Assembly: GCA_020637855.1 (NCBI GenBank)
Contig: JACKJR010000003.1
Coordinates: forward strand, 1-64,000
Length of the DNA stretch: 64,000 bases
Source: Rhodobiaceae bacterium
GTDB lineage: Bacteria; Pseudomonadota; Alphaproteobacteria; Rhizobiales; Tepidamorphaceae
Reading direction: 5' to 3'
A program made the position numbers and the translations under genes. Shown here one piece after another: positions 33,708 to 41,493 of the stretch. Every line of letters starts with the position of its first letter. Positions within the stretch are counted from its first letter, which is position 1. The notes beneath the pieces were generated by a model. The model was not told the DNA's origin. It ran no database searches and saw only the letters and a list, made by a program, of their open reading frames with translations.

Positions 33708-34919
33708 ATGACCCTAGTTCGCAAGATTACGAGCCTGTTTGCAGGCGCCGGCATGCTGGTTGCCGCCAGTGGCGCTGCACTGGCGCAGGAAAAGACCGTC
33801 AAGGTCGGCCTGCTTTCCGATTTCAGCGGCGTTTTCGCTCAGCTTGCCAAGGACGTTGAAGATGCCTGGATGCTGGCGCTCGAAGAGCGGGGCGGTATGG
33901 TCGCCGGCTACAAGGTCGAGATCGTCAAGGAAGATTCCGAGAACTCCCCCCAAGCCGCGGTTCAGAAGGCCAACAAGCTGATCAAATCCGACAACGTCAC
34001 GATCTTCGGCGGTTCGATCTCGTCTGGTGTGGGTATCGCGCTTGCCGGTGTCGCCGACAAGGAAAAGACACCCTATGTCGCCGGCTTCTCGATCGCTGAC
34101 GCCCTGACGGGCAAGTTCTGCAGCCCCTATGTCGCGCGCACCTCGTTCTCGGCCAATGCGCTTCAGGCCGCTGCCGGTGCCTACTGGGCAAAGAAAGGCG
34201 TCAAGACCGCTGTCTTCATGGGACCTGACTACGCGGCAGGGCAGGCGATGCTGGCCGGCTTCAAGAACGGTTTCGAAGCTGCGGGCGGCAAGGTCGTGCT
34301 GGAAGAGCTGACCCCGTTCAAGACCACCAAGGACTGGGGCCCCTCGCTGCTCAAGGCACAGCAGACCGGTGCCGACATGATCTACACCTTCTATGCCGGC
34401 AGCGAAGCGGTTCAGGTCGTCAAGCAGCACGCCGCATTTGGCATGCAGGAAAAGATGCCGCTGCGCGGTGCCATGTGGATCTATGACGAAGCGCTTTGGG
34501 ATGCCATGGGCGGTGTCGAGATCGGCGCCATCCACGTGACTAACTACACCAACGCGCTCGACACCGAAGCATCCGAGCGCTTCGAAAAGGCCTTCGAGGC
34601 CAAGTATGGCCGCCTTCCGGTTGCCTCCAACGCCATGGGCTACACCAACGCTGTCGCCATCTTCGATGGTCTTGCCAAGGCGATCGAGGACAATGGCGGC
34701 AATCTTCCCGAAGACAAGTCGAAGATCATTGCGGCTCTTGCCTCTCTGAAACTCTACAGCGATCCGCGCGGTCCGGTCCACTTCAACAGCTCGAACAACG
34801 CCATGCAGGACGAGCTGTACATGGTCCAGATCGTGAAGGGTGATGACGGCAAGCCGCATCACAAGGTGATCGACACCCTGCCTTATGGTGAGGATCTGCC
34901 CGGCTGCAACATGCAGTAA
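33708..34919 (+). CDS. LIV-type ABC transporter, periplasmic substrate-binding protein
   Basis: 403-aa type-I periplasmic binding protein (peripla_BP_6/LivK type). Residues 1-26 form a Sec signal ending ALA before QEKTVKVG; the mature start VKVGLLSDFSG is typical. Such proteins in catabolic clusters often bind aromatic carboxylates or amino-acid-like compounds. ATG 33708 has TGGGAGGA at 33695-33702. It is the first gene of the transporter operon, separated from livH by a strong hairpin terminator, a common way to express the binding protein above its permease. Confidence 0.9.
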   Translation: MTLVRKITSLFAGAGMLVAASGAALAQEKTVKVGLLSDFSGVFAQLAKDVEDAWMLALEERGGMVAGYKVEIVKEDSENSPQAAVQKANKLIKSDNVTIFGGSISSGVGIALAGVADKEKTPYVAGFSIADALTGKFCSPYVARTSFSANALQAAAGAYWAKKGVKTAVFMGPDYAAGQAMLAGFKNGFEAAGGKVVLEELTPFKTTKDWGPSLLKAQQTGADMIYTFYAGSEAVQVVKQHAAFGMQEKMPLRGAMWIYDEALWDAMGGVEIGAIHVTNYTNALDTEASERFEKAFEAKYGRLPVASNAMGYTNAVAIFDGLAKAIEDNGGNLPEDKSKIIAALASLKLYSDPRGPVHFNSSNNAMQDELYMVQIVKGDDGKPHHKVIDTLPYGEDLPGCNMQ

Positions 34920-34935
34920 GGGGATTTCGAACAGT

Positions 34936-34965
34936 GCGGCGGCGCGGCCAGCGCCGCCGCTTTTT
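34936..34965 (+). terminator. Rho-independent terminator/attenuator after the binding-protein gene
   Basis: Perfect 10-bp GC stem GCGGCGGCGC / GCGCCGCCGC (34936-34945 and 34951-34960) with loop GGCCA, followed by TTTTT (34961-34965). It starts 17 bp after the stop codon and likely causes partial termination before the permease genes. Confidence 0.85.
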
Positions 34966-34996
34966 CATGATACGATAATCTCAGCCCGGCGCAGAC

Positions 34997-35884
34997 ATGA
35001 CTTTCTTCCTCTTCAATCTCCTGAACGGCCTGCAGCTGTCGATGCTGATTTTCCTGATGGCCATCGGCCTGACGGTCATCTTCGGGCTGATGGATATTCT
35101 CAATCTCGCCCACGGGGCGTTCTACATGGCGGGCGCCTATTTCGGGTATGTCGTCTTTCAGGCGACCGGAAGCTTCTGGATCGCGCTCGCCATCGCGCCG
35201 CTTCTGCCTCTGGTGCTTGGTTTCCTGCTGCAGTATTTCGTGCTTCAGCCGCTGATCGACCGTGGCCGCAGCGCGCATCTGGACATGGCGCTGCTGACAT
35301 TCGGCCTGCTGTTCTTCACCATCGGCCTGATCGATTTGGTCTTCTTCGAAACGCTCGGCCTAACCTTCATGAGCATCGACAAGCCGGCGGGTCTTGGAAG
35401 CTACGTCAACATCGGGACGTTCTATCCCTCTTACCGGCTTTTCATCATAGCTGTTGGCCTGCTGGTTGCGCTGATCGTCTGGCTGCTGCTTGAGCGCACC
35501 GTCGTTGGCGCGGTCGTGCGCGCTGGGGTCGATGACCGGGAAATGGTGCGTGCGATGGGCGTGAATGTTTATGTCGTCTTTGCGAGCGTGTTCGCTCTGG
35601 GATGCGGGCTTGCCGGGCTTGCCGGTGTCATCGCCGGGGCTGAATTGTCGATCAACATAACCATGGGGGTCCAGATTCTGATTCCGACTCTCGTTGTGGT
35701 GGTTCTTGGCGGGCTTGGATCGGTCAAGGGCTGTTTCTTCGGTTCGCTGATTGTCGGTATGACCGAAACCCTGTCGCAAGCCTATGTGCCCGCGCTGGCC
35801 TTGTTCGCCACCTATCTTATCCTTGCGGCCATGCTCGTCTTCCGGCCGCAAGGCTTCTTTGGCCGTACGCCGAAGTCGGTCTGA
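34997..35884 (+). CDS. LIV-type ABC transporter permease, LivH-like
   Basis: 295-aa integral membrane protein with about eight hydrophobic helices and the LivH signature GLMDILNLAHGAFYMAGAY region near 30-50. A conserved permease loop (VRAGVDDREMVRAMGVNV) contacts the ATPases. It forms the inner-membrane channel with the LivM-like subunit. The ribosome site before ATG 34997 is weak, consistent with lower expression than the binding protein. Confidence 0.92.
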   Translation: MTFFLFNLLNGLQLSMLIFLMAIGLTVIFGLMDILNLAHGAFYMAGAYFGYVVFQATGSFWIALAIAPLLPLVLGFLLQYFVLQPLIDRGRSAHLDMALLTFGLLFFTIGLIDLVFFETLGLTFMSIDKPAGLGSYVNIGTFYPSYRLFIIAVGLLVALIVWLLLERTVVGAVVRAGVDDREMVRAMGVNVYVVFASVFALGCGLAGLAGVIAGAELSINITMGVQILIPTLVVVVLGGLGSVKGCFFGSLIVGMTETLSQAYVPALALFATYLILAAMLVFRPQGFFGRTPKSV

Positions 35885-35898
35885 GGGAATAGCGGGGG

Positions 35899-36954
35899 AT
35901 GGAAAACACAGACGACGACAGCTGGCACCCGCTCGTAGAGGGGGATGAGTCCCGGCACGATCCGATGGACCGGGCAGCGGCCCGCGACCAGCGCAGGTTC
36001 CTGACCATCGCGCTGATCGGGCTTGCCGTTCTCATCGCTCTGCCTTTCGTGGTTGGCGACTATTATGTGTCGCTGTTCAGCGAAATCCTGATTTTCGGAA
36101 TTCTCGTATCGGGCGTGAATCTGCTTCTCGGCTACACAGGCCTGGTGTCGCTGGGGCATGCGTCTTTCATGGGGCTCGGCGCCTATGTCACCGCGATCGC
36201 CGCGTCGCTGCTGGGTTATCCGGTCTGGCTGTCGATGCTAGCATCGATCCTGATCAGCCTCCTGATCGCTTATGGCGTCGGTCTGCTCAGCGTGCGCACC
36301 AAGGGCGTGCAATTCCTGCTGATCACCCTTGCCTTCGGTCAGATGTTTCACGCCATTGCCGAGAAGACCCGGTTCACCGGCGGTGACGACGGGATGACCA
36401 ACATCCCGCGCATCGATCTCGGGTTCATCGGTCTCGATGCCGATCAGGACCGGGTGTTCTATTTTTTCGTCCTGGTTTGCTTCGTGGTTGCGATGCTGAT
36501 TCTGCGCCGGGTTGTTGAAAGCCCGTTCGGGCGCGTTCTCGTCGGCATCCGGGAAAACGAAAAGCGCATGCTGGCGATGGGTTACACGACCTTCCCCTAC
36601 AAGGCGCTGGCGTTCGGGATTTCGGGCATGCTGGCGGGTCTCGCCGGCAGCCTGTGGGTGCAGCATGGCTTCTTCGTCAATCCGCACATCATGACCTGGG
36701 AATTGTCGGGCGAGGCGCTGCTGATGGTGATCATCGGCGGTTCGCAATCGTTTTTCGGCCCGGTTCTGGGAGCGGCCTTCTATGTGCTGGCGAAGGATTT
36801 GCTGTCCGAGATCACGGAAGCCTATCTGATGTTCTTCGGCTTGATCTTCGTGCTCGTGGTCGCCTTCTTCCAGGGCGGGCTGGCAGGCTTTGCCAGCCGT
36901 TTTGCCGAGCGCTTCCTTAACCGAAAGAGCGATGGCGGGGAGGACAAGCCGTGA
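35899..36954 (+). CDS. LIV-type ABC transporter permease, LivM-like
   Basis: 351-aa membrane permease. A hydrophilic 35-residue N-terminal segment (ENTDDDSWHPLVEGDESR) precedes about nine hydrophobic helices. LivM motifs include NLLLGYTGLVSLGHASFMGLG and the EAA-like GIRENEKRMLAMGYTT. The stop overlaps the next gene's GTG start (GTGA), implying coupling. It pairs with the LivH-like subunit. Confidence 0.92.
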   Translation: MENTDDDSWHPLVEGDESRHDPMDRAAARDQRRFLTIALIGLAVLIALPFVVGDYYVSLFSEILIFGILVSGVNLLLGYTGLVSLGHASFMGLGAYVTAIAASLLGYPVWLSMLASILISLLIAYGVGLLSVRTKGVQFLLITLAFGQMFHAIAEKTRFTGGDDGMTNIPRIDLGFIGLDADQDRVFYFFVLVCFVVAMLILRRVVESPFGRVLVGIRENEKRMLAMGYTTFPYKALAFGISGMLAGLAGSLWVQHGFFVNPHIMTWELSGEALLMVIIGGSQSFFGPVLGAAFYVLAKDLLSEITEAYLMFFGLIFVLVVAFFQGGLAGFASRFAERFLNRKSDGGEDKP

Positions 36955-37721
36955 GTCAGCTTTCCGTCAGCGACATCTCCAAGAGTTTTGGCGCGCTCAA
37001 GGTGATCGACAAGTTCGATCTCGATCTGGCCGTCGGGGAACGCCACGCGGTCATCGGCCCCAACGGTGCCGGCAAGACAACTCTGTTCAACATGATCTCG
37101 GGCTGGATTCCCCCCGATACCGGGCGCATCGAGGTCGAGGGGCTGGATATCACCGGCCGCTCGCCGCAGGCGGTGACGCAGGCAGGCCTTGCGCGCTCCT
37201 TTCAGAAGAACACCCTGTTCGACGGGCTTACTGTGGCCGAAAGCCTGAGGCTCGCGGTGCAGGCGCATTCTCCCGTGCGGTTCAACTTCCTGCAGCCGGC
37301 GCGCAAGTTCGGCGGTCTTCAGCAACGTGCCCATGAAATCGCCCGGCAGATGGAGCTGGAAACCGTATTCGACCGCGACGTCAACACGCTGTCATACGGA
37401 CAAAAGCGTCAGCTCGAAGTGGGTATTGCCCTGGCATGTTCGCCGAAAATCCTGCTGCTGGACGAACCTGCCGCCGGAACGTCTCCGGCGGAACGGGCGA
37501 CGCTGGTGCGATTGCTGACCACGCTCCCCGACGACGTTACATTGCTGCTGGTCGAACATGACATGGACGTCGTGTTCGGCGTGTGCGAGCGGATCACGGT
37601 TCTCAATTACGGACGCGTCGTCGCGTCGGGTACCCCTGACGAAATCCGCAGGGATCCGGAAGTCCGCGCCGCGTATCTCGGTGAATCGGCAGGTCACGCC
37701 GGGGAGGCGGGCAAGGCATGA
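36951..37721 (+). CDS. LIV-type ABC transporter ATPase, LivG-like
   Basis: 256-aa ABC ATPase with Walker A GPNGAGKTT (about 37-45), signature LSYGQKRQLEVGIAL and Walker B ILLLDEPAAG. The C-terminal extension YLGESAGHAGEAG is typical of LivG. GTG start at 36951 overlaps livM; the stop overlaps the LivF-like ATG by 4 bp. Confidence 0.93.
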   Translation: MSQLSVSDISKSFGALKVIDKFDLDLAVGERHAVIGPNGAGKTTLFNMISGWIPPDTGRIEVEGLDITGRSPQAVTQAGLARSFQKNTLFDGLTVAESLRLAVQAHSPVRFNFLQPARKFGGLQQRAHEIARQMELETVFDRDVNTLSYGQKRQLEVGIALACSPKILLLDEPAAGTSPAERATLVRLLTTLPDDVTLLLVEHDMDVVFGVCERITVLNYGRVVASGTPDEIRRDPEVRAAYLGESAGHAGEAGKA

Positions 37722-38563
37722 GCAAGTCCGTGCGAAAGAAACCCGCAGCACCAAAGAAGCCAGTTGCGCCGAGGAAACCCGCAGCGGGGAAAAAACCTGT
37801 GGCAGCCAAAAAGGCGGCGGCTGTGAAAGCGGCCGGAATGGCGAAGCAGCCGGATATCGCTCCGCTTCTTACGGTCAGCGACATCCACACCTATTACGGC
37901 GATAGCCATGTGCTTCAGGGTGTGTCGCTGGACGTCAAACCCGGCGAGTGCGTTGCTCTGCTGGGGCGCAATGGCGCGGGTAAGACAACAACGCTGCGCT
38001 CGATTGTTTCGCTCACCCCTGTGCGGCGCGGGCATGTCGGGTTCGACGGCCTTGATATCACGCATTCGCCGACCCATCGCATCATCCGGGAAGGTATTGG
38101 CTATGTGCCGGAGGATCGCGGCATCTTTTCCTCCCTCAGCGTGCGCGAGCATCTCGACATAGCACTGTGGGCCGCGAAGAAGCCGCCTGAACGGCGTGAT
38201 GAAGTGCTGAAGATATTTCCGCGTATTTCCGAGCGTCTGGAGCATTTCGGACAACAGTTGTCGGGCGGTGAGCAGCAGATGCTGTCGATCGCGCGCGCAT
38301 TGCTGGCCGAACCCCGGTTGCTGATCCTCGATGAGCCATCGGAAGGACTTGCGCCGATCATCGTGGACGAGGTTCGCGATACGCTGGCGCGTGTCAAGAA
38401 AACCGGGACGTCCATTCTGCTGGTGGAACAGAATGTCGCCATGGCGCTGGCGCTTGCCGACCGGGTCGTGGTCCTGTCGCAGGGCATGGTGCAGTTCACC
38501 GGGACACCTGCCGAACTGGAGGCGCAGCCGGACGTCAAGGACACATATCTGGGCATTGCCTGA
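37718..38563 (+). CDS. LIV-type ABC transporter ATPase, LivF-like, with a Lys/Ala/Pro-rich N-terminal tail
   Basis: 281-aa ABC ATPase, about 45 residues longer than a usual LivF. Residues 1-44 consist largely of Lys, Ala and Pro in PAAPKKP-like repeats, resembling histone-H1-type tails; the conserved ATPase begins at LLTVSDIHTYYG. Walker A is GRNGAGKTT, signature LSGGEQQMLSIARAL, Walker B LLILDEPSEG. ATG 37718 overlaps the LivG stop (ATGA) and has a GGGGAGG site upstream, so the tail is probably translated. A shorter product from ATG 37838 is possible but lacks a good ribosome site. Confidence 0.9.
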   Translation: MSKSVRKKPAAPKKPVAPRKPAAGKKPVAAKKAAAVKAAGMAKQPDIAPLLTVSDIHTYYGDSHVLQGVSLDVKPGECVALLGRNGAGKTTTLRSIVSLTPVRRGHVGFDGLDITHSPTHRIIREGIGYVPEDRGIFSSLSVREHLDIALWAAKKPPERRDEVLKIFPRISERLEHFGQQLSGGEQQMLSIARALLAEPRLLILDEPSEGLAPIIVDEVRDTLARVKKTGTSILLVEQNVAMALALADRVVVLSQGMVQFTGTPAELEAQPDVKDTYLGIA

Positions 38564-38613
38564 TCGCACTGGCTGCGCAGAGAAGAAAAACATATGGGGA
38601 GCGAGCGGCGGCC

Positions 38614-40251
38614 ATGGACGCGCCGATCTACAGCGATTTGTGGAAATCATGGGAAGAGCCGGTCGTTCCGGAATTCTTCAATCCGACCGAAATCATCCTG
38701 GACCGCCATGCGGACGGACTGCAAGCACACAAGCCGGCTCTCATCGTTGAGGACGAGTCTGTTTCTTATGCGCAGTTACGCGCCGAGGTATGCCGCGCCG
38801 CGAACGGTTTGCGCCGCATCAGGCTTGCGGTCGATTCCCGCATTCTCGTCTTTGCCACGGATTCGCTTGCTACCATTGCCACGTGGCTTGCCGCCGTGCG
38901 CCGCGGTGTCGTTCCCGCCGGCATTTCTGAGCTCTACAAGGCCCATCAGCTGGCCTATTTCCTGCGCGATACGGCCGCGACGGCCCTGTTCATCGACGAG
39001 GCACAATTCGAAAAGCTCGCGGAAGCCTGTGATGACCTGCCCGATACGCTGCGCAAGGTGATCGTCAACGGCAGCGTGGCGGAGCACGGATTCCTGAGCG
39101 CCCGCGGCATCGAGGTGATGTCTTATGCCGACCTCGTTGAGGGGATGGCGGACGAGGCGGTTGCAGTTCCGCGCCACTGCAACGACGTCACCTACATGTT
39201 CTATTCCGGCGGCACGACGGGCACCGCCAAGGGCATCACCCATCTGGCGCATGATTTCTTTCTCGTGCCCGAGCGTCATGGTCCCTGGTGGGAATACACA
39301 AGCGGTGACATCGTCTTCGCCACGTCGAAAAAGTACTTCACGCATGGTCTTTGGCCGGGCCTGCTGATCCCGCTGTATTTCGGCGCGACCAGCGTGATCA
39401 CATCGCTGCCGCCGCGCCCGGATGTTGTCACCGATGTCGTCGAGAAGCACAAACCGACGAAGTTGATCACGGTCCCCACGGTCATCAAGCTTCTGCTGGC
39501 GCATTTCGATGCGATGGATCGCGAGCCGCAATTCGCCTCCGTGCGCGCTGTCTACTCGGCCTCGGAAAAAATGCCGCCGGAGGTTTTCGAGCGCTGGCAT
39601 GAGCGTTTCGGCGTCGAGCTGATGGACAGCATCGGTTCGTCGGAAGTGACCTATGAATGGATTGCGAACCGGCCCGGGGATTTCCGCCGCGGGTCGCTTG
39701 GCAAACCGGTTTGCGGTGTCGAGATCAGGCTGGTCGATGATGACGGCCGTGATGTGACAGAGCCGGACACGCCGGGTGAATGCTGGGTCAAGTCGCGTAC
39801 CGCCTGTTTCTTTTACTGGCGCAAGTTCGACGAAACCAAGAAGACGTTCCAGGGGCCGTGGGTGCGCACTGGCGACCAGCTCCAGTTCGACAAGGACGGT
39901 TATTTCTGGTTCGCGGGCCGTTCCAACGATGTTTTCAAGGTGAAGGGGCTTTGGGTGTCCCCGATCGAGATCGAAGCTGCCATCACCGGCAACGAGCGCG
40001 TCCTGGAGGCGGCGGCAATCGGCATCGAGGGAAGCGACGGCTTGACCATTGTCAAGGCGTTCGTGGTACTGCGCGCCGGTATTGCCGGTGATGACACGCT
40101 GATTGATGACCTGAAAAGCCGGGTGCGCACGGAAGCTGGCGGTTACAAGGTTCCCGACGAAATTGTCTTCGTTCCGGAGCTGCCGCGTACCACTCTGCAG
40201 AAAATCGACCGCCGCGCGCTGCGCGACCAGGAAGCCGCGAAGCAGTCCTGA
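38614..40251 (+). CDS. Benzoate-CoA ligase-family acyl-CoA synthetase
   Basis: 545-aa AMP-forming ligase of the benzoate/4-hydroxybenzoate-CoA ligase family. P-loop YSGGTTGTAKGI, DSIGSSEVTYEW, hinge TGDQLQFDKDGYFWFAGRS and the family-typical FKVKGLWVSPIEIE are present, with a C-terminal Lys in TTLQKIDRRALR. It likely activates the compound imported by the preceding LIV-type transporter, 50 bp upstream. The C-terminal motif deviates from the usual GK (QK here) but keeps the lysine. The aromatic substrate cannot be named from sequence. Confidence 0.88.
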   Translation: MDAPIYSDLWKSWEEPVVPEFFNPTEIILDRHADGLQAHKPALIVEDESVSYAQLRAEVCRAANGLRRIRLAVDSRILVFATDSLATIATWLAAVRRGVVPAGISELYKAHQLAYFLRDTAATALFIDEAQFEKLAEACDDLPDTLRKVIVNGSVAEHGFLSARGIEVMSYADLVEGMADEAVAVPRHCNDVTYMFYSGGTTGTAKGITHLAHDFFLVPERHGPWWEYTSGDIVFATSKKYFTHGLWPGLLIPLYFGATSVITSLPPRPDVVTDVVEKHKPTKLITVPTVIKLLLAHFDAMDREPQFASVRAVYSASEKMPPEVFERWHERFGVELMDSIGSSEVTYEWIANRPGDFRRGSLGKPVCGVEIRLVDDDGRDVTEPDTPGECWVKSRTACFFYWRKFDETKKTFQGPWVRTGDQLQFDKDGYFWFAGRSNDVFKVKGLWVSPIEIEAAITGNERVLEAAAIGIEGSDGLTIVKAFVVLRAGIAGDDTLIDDLKSRVRTEAGGYKVPDEIVFVPELPRTTLQKIDRRALRDQEAAKQS

Positions 40252-40269
40252 ACCAGCACATGACGGGGC

Positions 40270-40308
40270 TTGACAAATTGCCGTAAGCTTTTAGCTTTGA
40301 AACAAAGC
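40270..40308 (+). promoter_or_regulatory. Putative promoter with operator palindrome upstream of MarR copy 2
   Basis: TTGACA (40270-40275) matches a perfect -35 element. GCTTTG-AAA-CAAAGC (40294-40308), a 6-3-6 inverted repeat, covers the expected -10/start region, where a repressor would block polymerase. Position and symmetry suit autoregulation by the MarR protein encoded at 40332. No convincing TATAAT is seen. Confidence 0.5.
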
Positions 40309-40331
40309 AATCAAGCAAAGGGATTGGCATC

Positions 40332-40925
40332 TTGTCCGAGGTTGCCGCAATAGCGGGTCAGAGCGGGGAGGGGGAAGCCTTGCGGCAGACCGGTCATGCA
40401 CTGACCGTTTCGCGTCCCGAACTGCTGGCGGGCGGCGATGATGCGATGTTCCGTCAGCTCGTGCACGATCTTCTGGCCTTTTCCGCAAGGCTTGAATCGA
40501 TCCGCGCGCAATTCGGCGCCTATCTCGGGTTGACCGGCATCCAGTACACGATCCTGATTTCCGTGCGCCATCTGCAGGATGACGATGGCGTGGGCGTAAA
40601 GGCGCTCGCCGGGCACCTCGGACTGTCAGGCGCGTTCGTCACGATCGAGACCGGCAAGCTGATCAGGGCGGGGCTGCTGCGCAAACGTGCCAACCCGCAG
40701 GACAGGCGCCGGGTTTTGCTCAAGGTCACGGACAAGGCGGTCGCGCAGCTTGAGCAGCTTGCCCCGATGCAGCGCGAAATCAACGACGCTATTTTCGAGT
40801 CTTTCGATGCACCGCAGTTTCGCGTGCTGAGCACCCAGTCCAGTGCCTTGCGCGCTGGAAGCGACCGGGCGCTTGCCCTGGCGGATATCTGCTGGGATCT
40901 GCTGGATCCGGGGAGCAGGCCATGA
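40332..40925 (+). CDS. MarR-family transcriptional regulator (copy 2)
   Basis: 197-aa MarR regulator paralogous to the one at 55-654; the stretches FRQLVHDLLAFSARLESIR and GLTGIQYTILISVRHL align closely with copy 1. wHTH about 70-140 with wing PQDRRRVLLKVTDK. TTG start 40332 follows AAGGGA by 9 bp. Its stop overlaps the ATG of the flavin-reductase pseudogene (ATGA), so it was once coupled to it. It probably controls the monooxygenase gene downstream and itself through the palindrome upstream. Confidence 0.88.
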   Translation: MSEVAAIAGQSGEGEALRQTGHALTVSRPELLAGGDDAMFRQLVHDLLAFSARLESIRAQFGAYLGLTGIQYTILISVRHLQDDDGVGVKALAGHLGLSGAFVTIETGKLIRAGLLRKRANPQDRRRVLLKVTDKAVAQLEQLAPMQREINDAIFESFDAPQFRVLSTQSSALRAGSDRALALADICWDLLDPGSRP

Positions 40926-41456
40926 GCAGCTCCCTGACGCTCCGATTGATCCACTCGCGTTTGTTCCGTAACTGCCTCGGGCAATTCCCACGGGCGTCTG
41001 CATCATCACGGCCCCTGGCGAAGATGAGCCTGTCGGCATGACGATGAGTTCGTTCAATTCGTTGTCTCTCGATCCGCCGCTGATCCTGTTTTCAATCGAC
41101 AGGAAGGCGAATGGACTGCCGACGTGGGAGGCAGCGCCGGCCTATGTGGTTCATATCCTGTCGGCGGATCAGCGTGAGCTGTCGAACCGCTTCGCGCGTC
41201 CGGGCACGAACAAATGGGAGGGCTGCCCTACCAGCCGGGGCCCGGAGGCGCGCCGGTGCTGGCGGGGGCTGCAGCGGTCCTCGAGTGCCGCCGCACGCGC
41301 GCACGATGGCGGCGACCGTGTGCTTTTCATCGCCCGCGTCGAGCGCTTCCGCGCAAATCCGGACCGCCGGCCGCTGGTTTTCTGCAATGGGCGCTACAGC
41401 GAGCTGGGTTCGGGCCACGGGCAGCCGAACTGTGGCCGCTGGATATTCACTATTGA
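40922..41456 (+). pseudogene. Flavin reductase (HpaC-like), broken by several frameshifts
   Basis: Read across frames, the region encodes a flavin-reductase-like protein: RNCLGQFP, TGVCIITAPGEDEPVGMTMSSFNSLSLDPPLI region, LSADQRELSNRFA, LPYQPGPGGAPVLAGAAAVLEC, GDRVLFIARVERF and final LWPLDIHY before TGA 41454-41456. About six small indels, near 40939, 40947, 40989, 41222, 41305 and 41432, move the reading frame. It should supply reduced flavin to the HpaB-type oxygenase at 41494. Flanking genes are intact, so this is local decay or a local sequencing problem. Confidence 0.82.
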
Positions 41457-41493
41457 ACGTTTTCACGGCAAACGCCGACAAGGGAGCTGCAAA

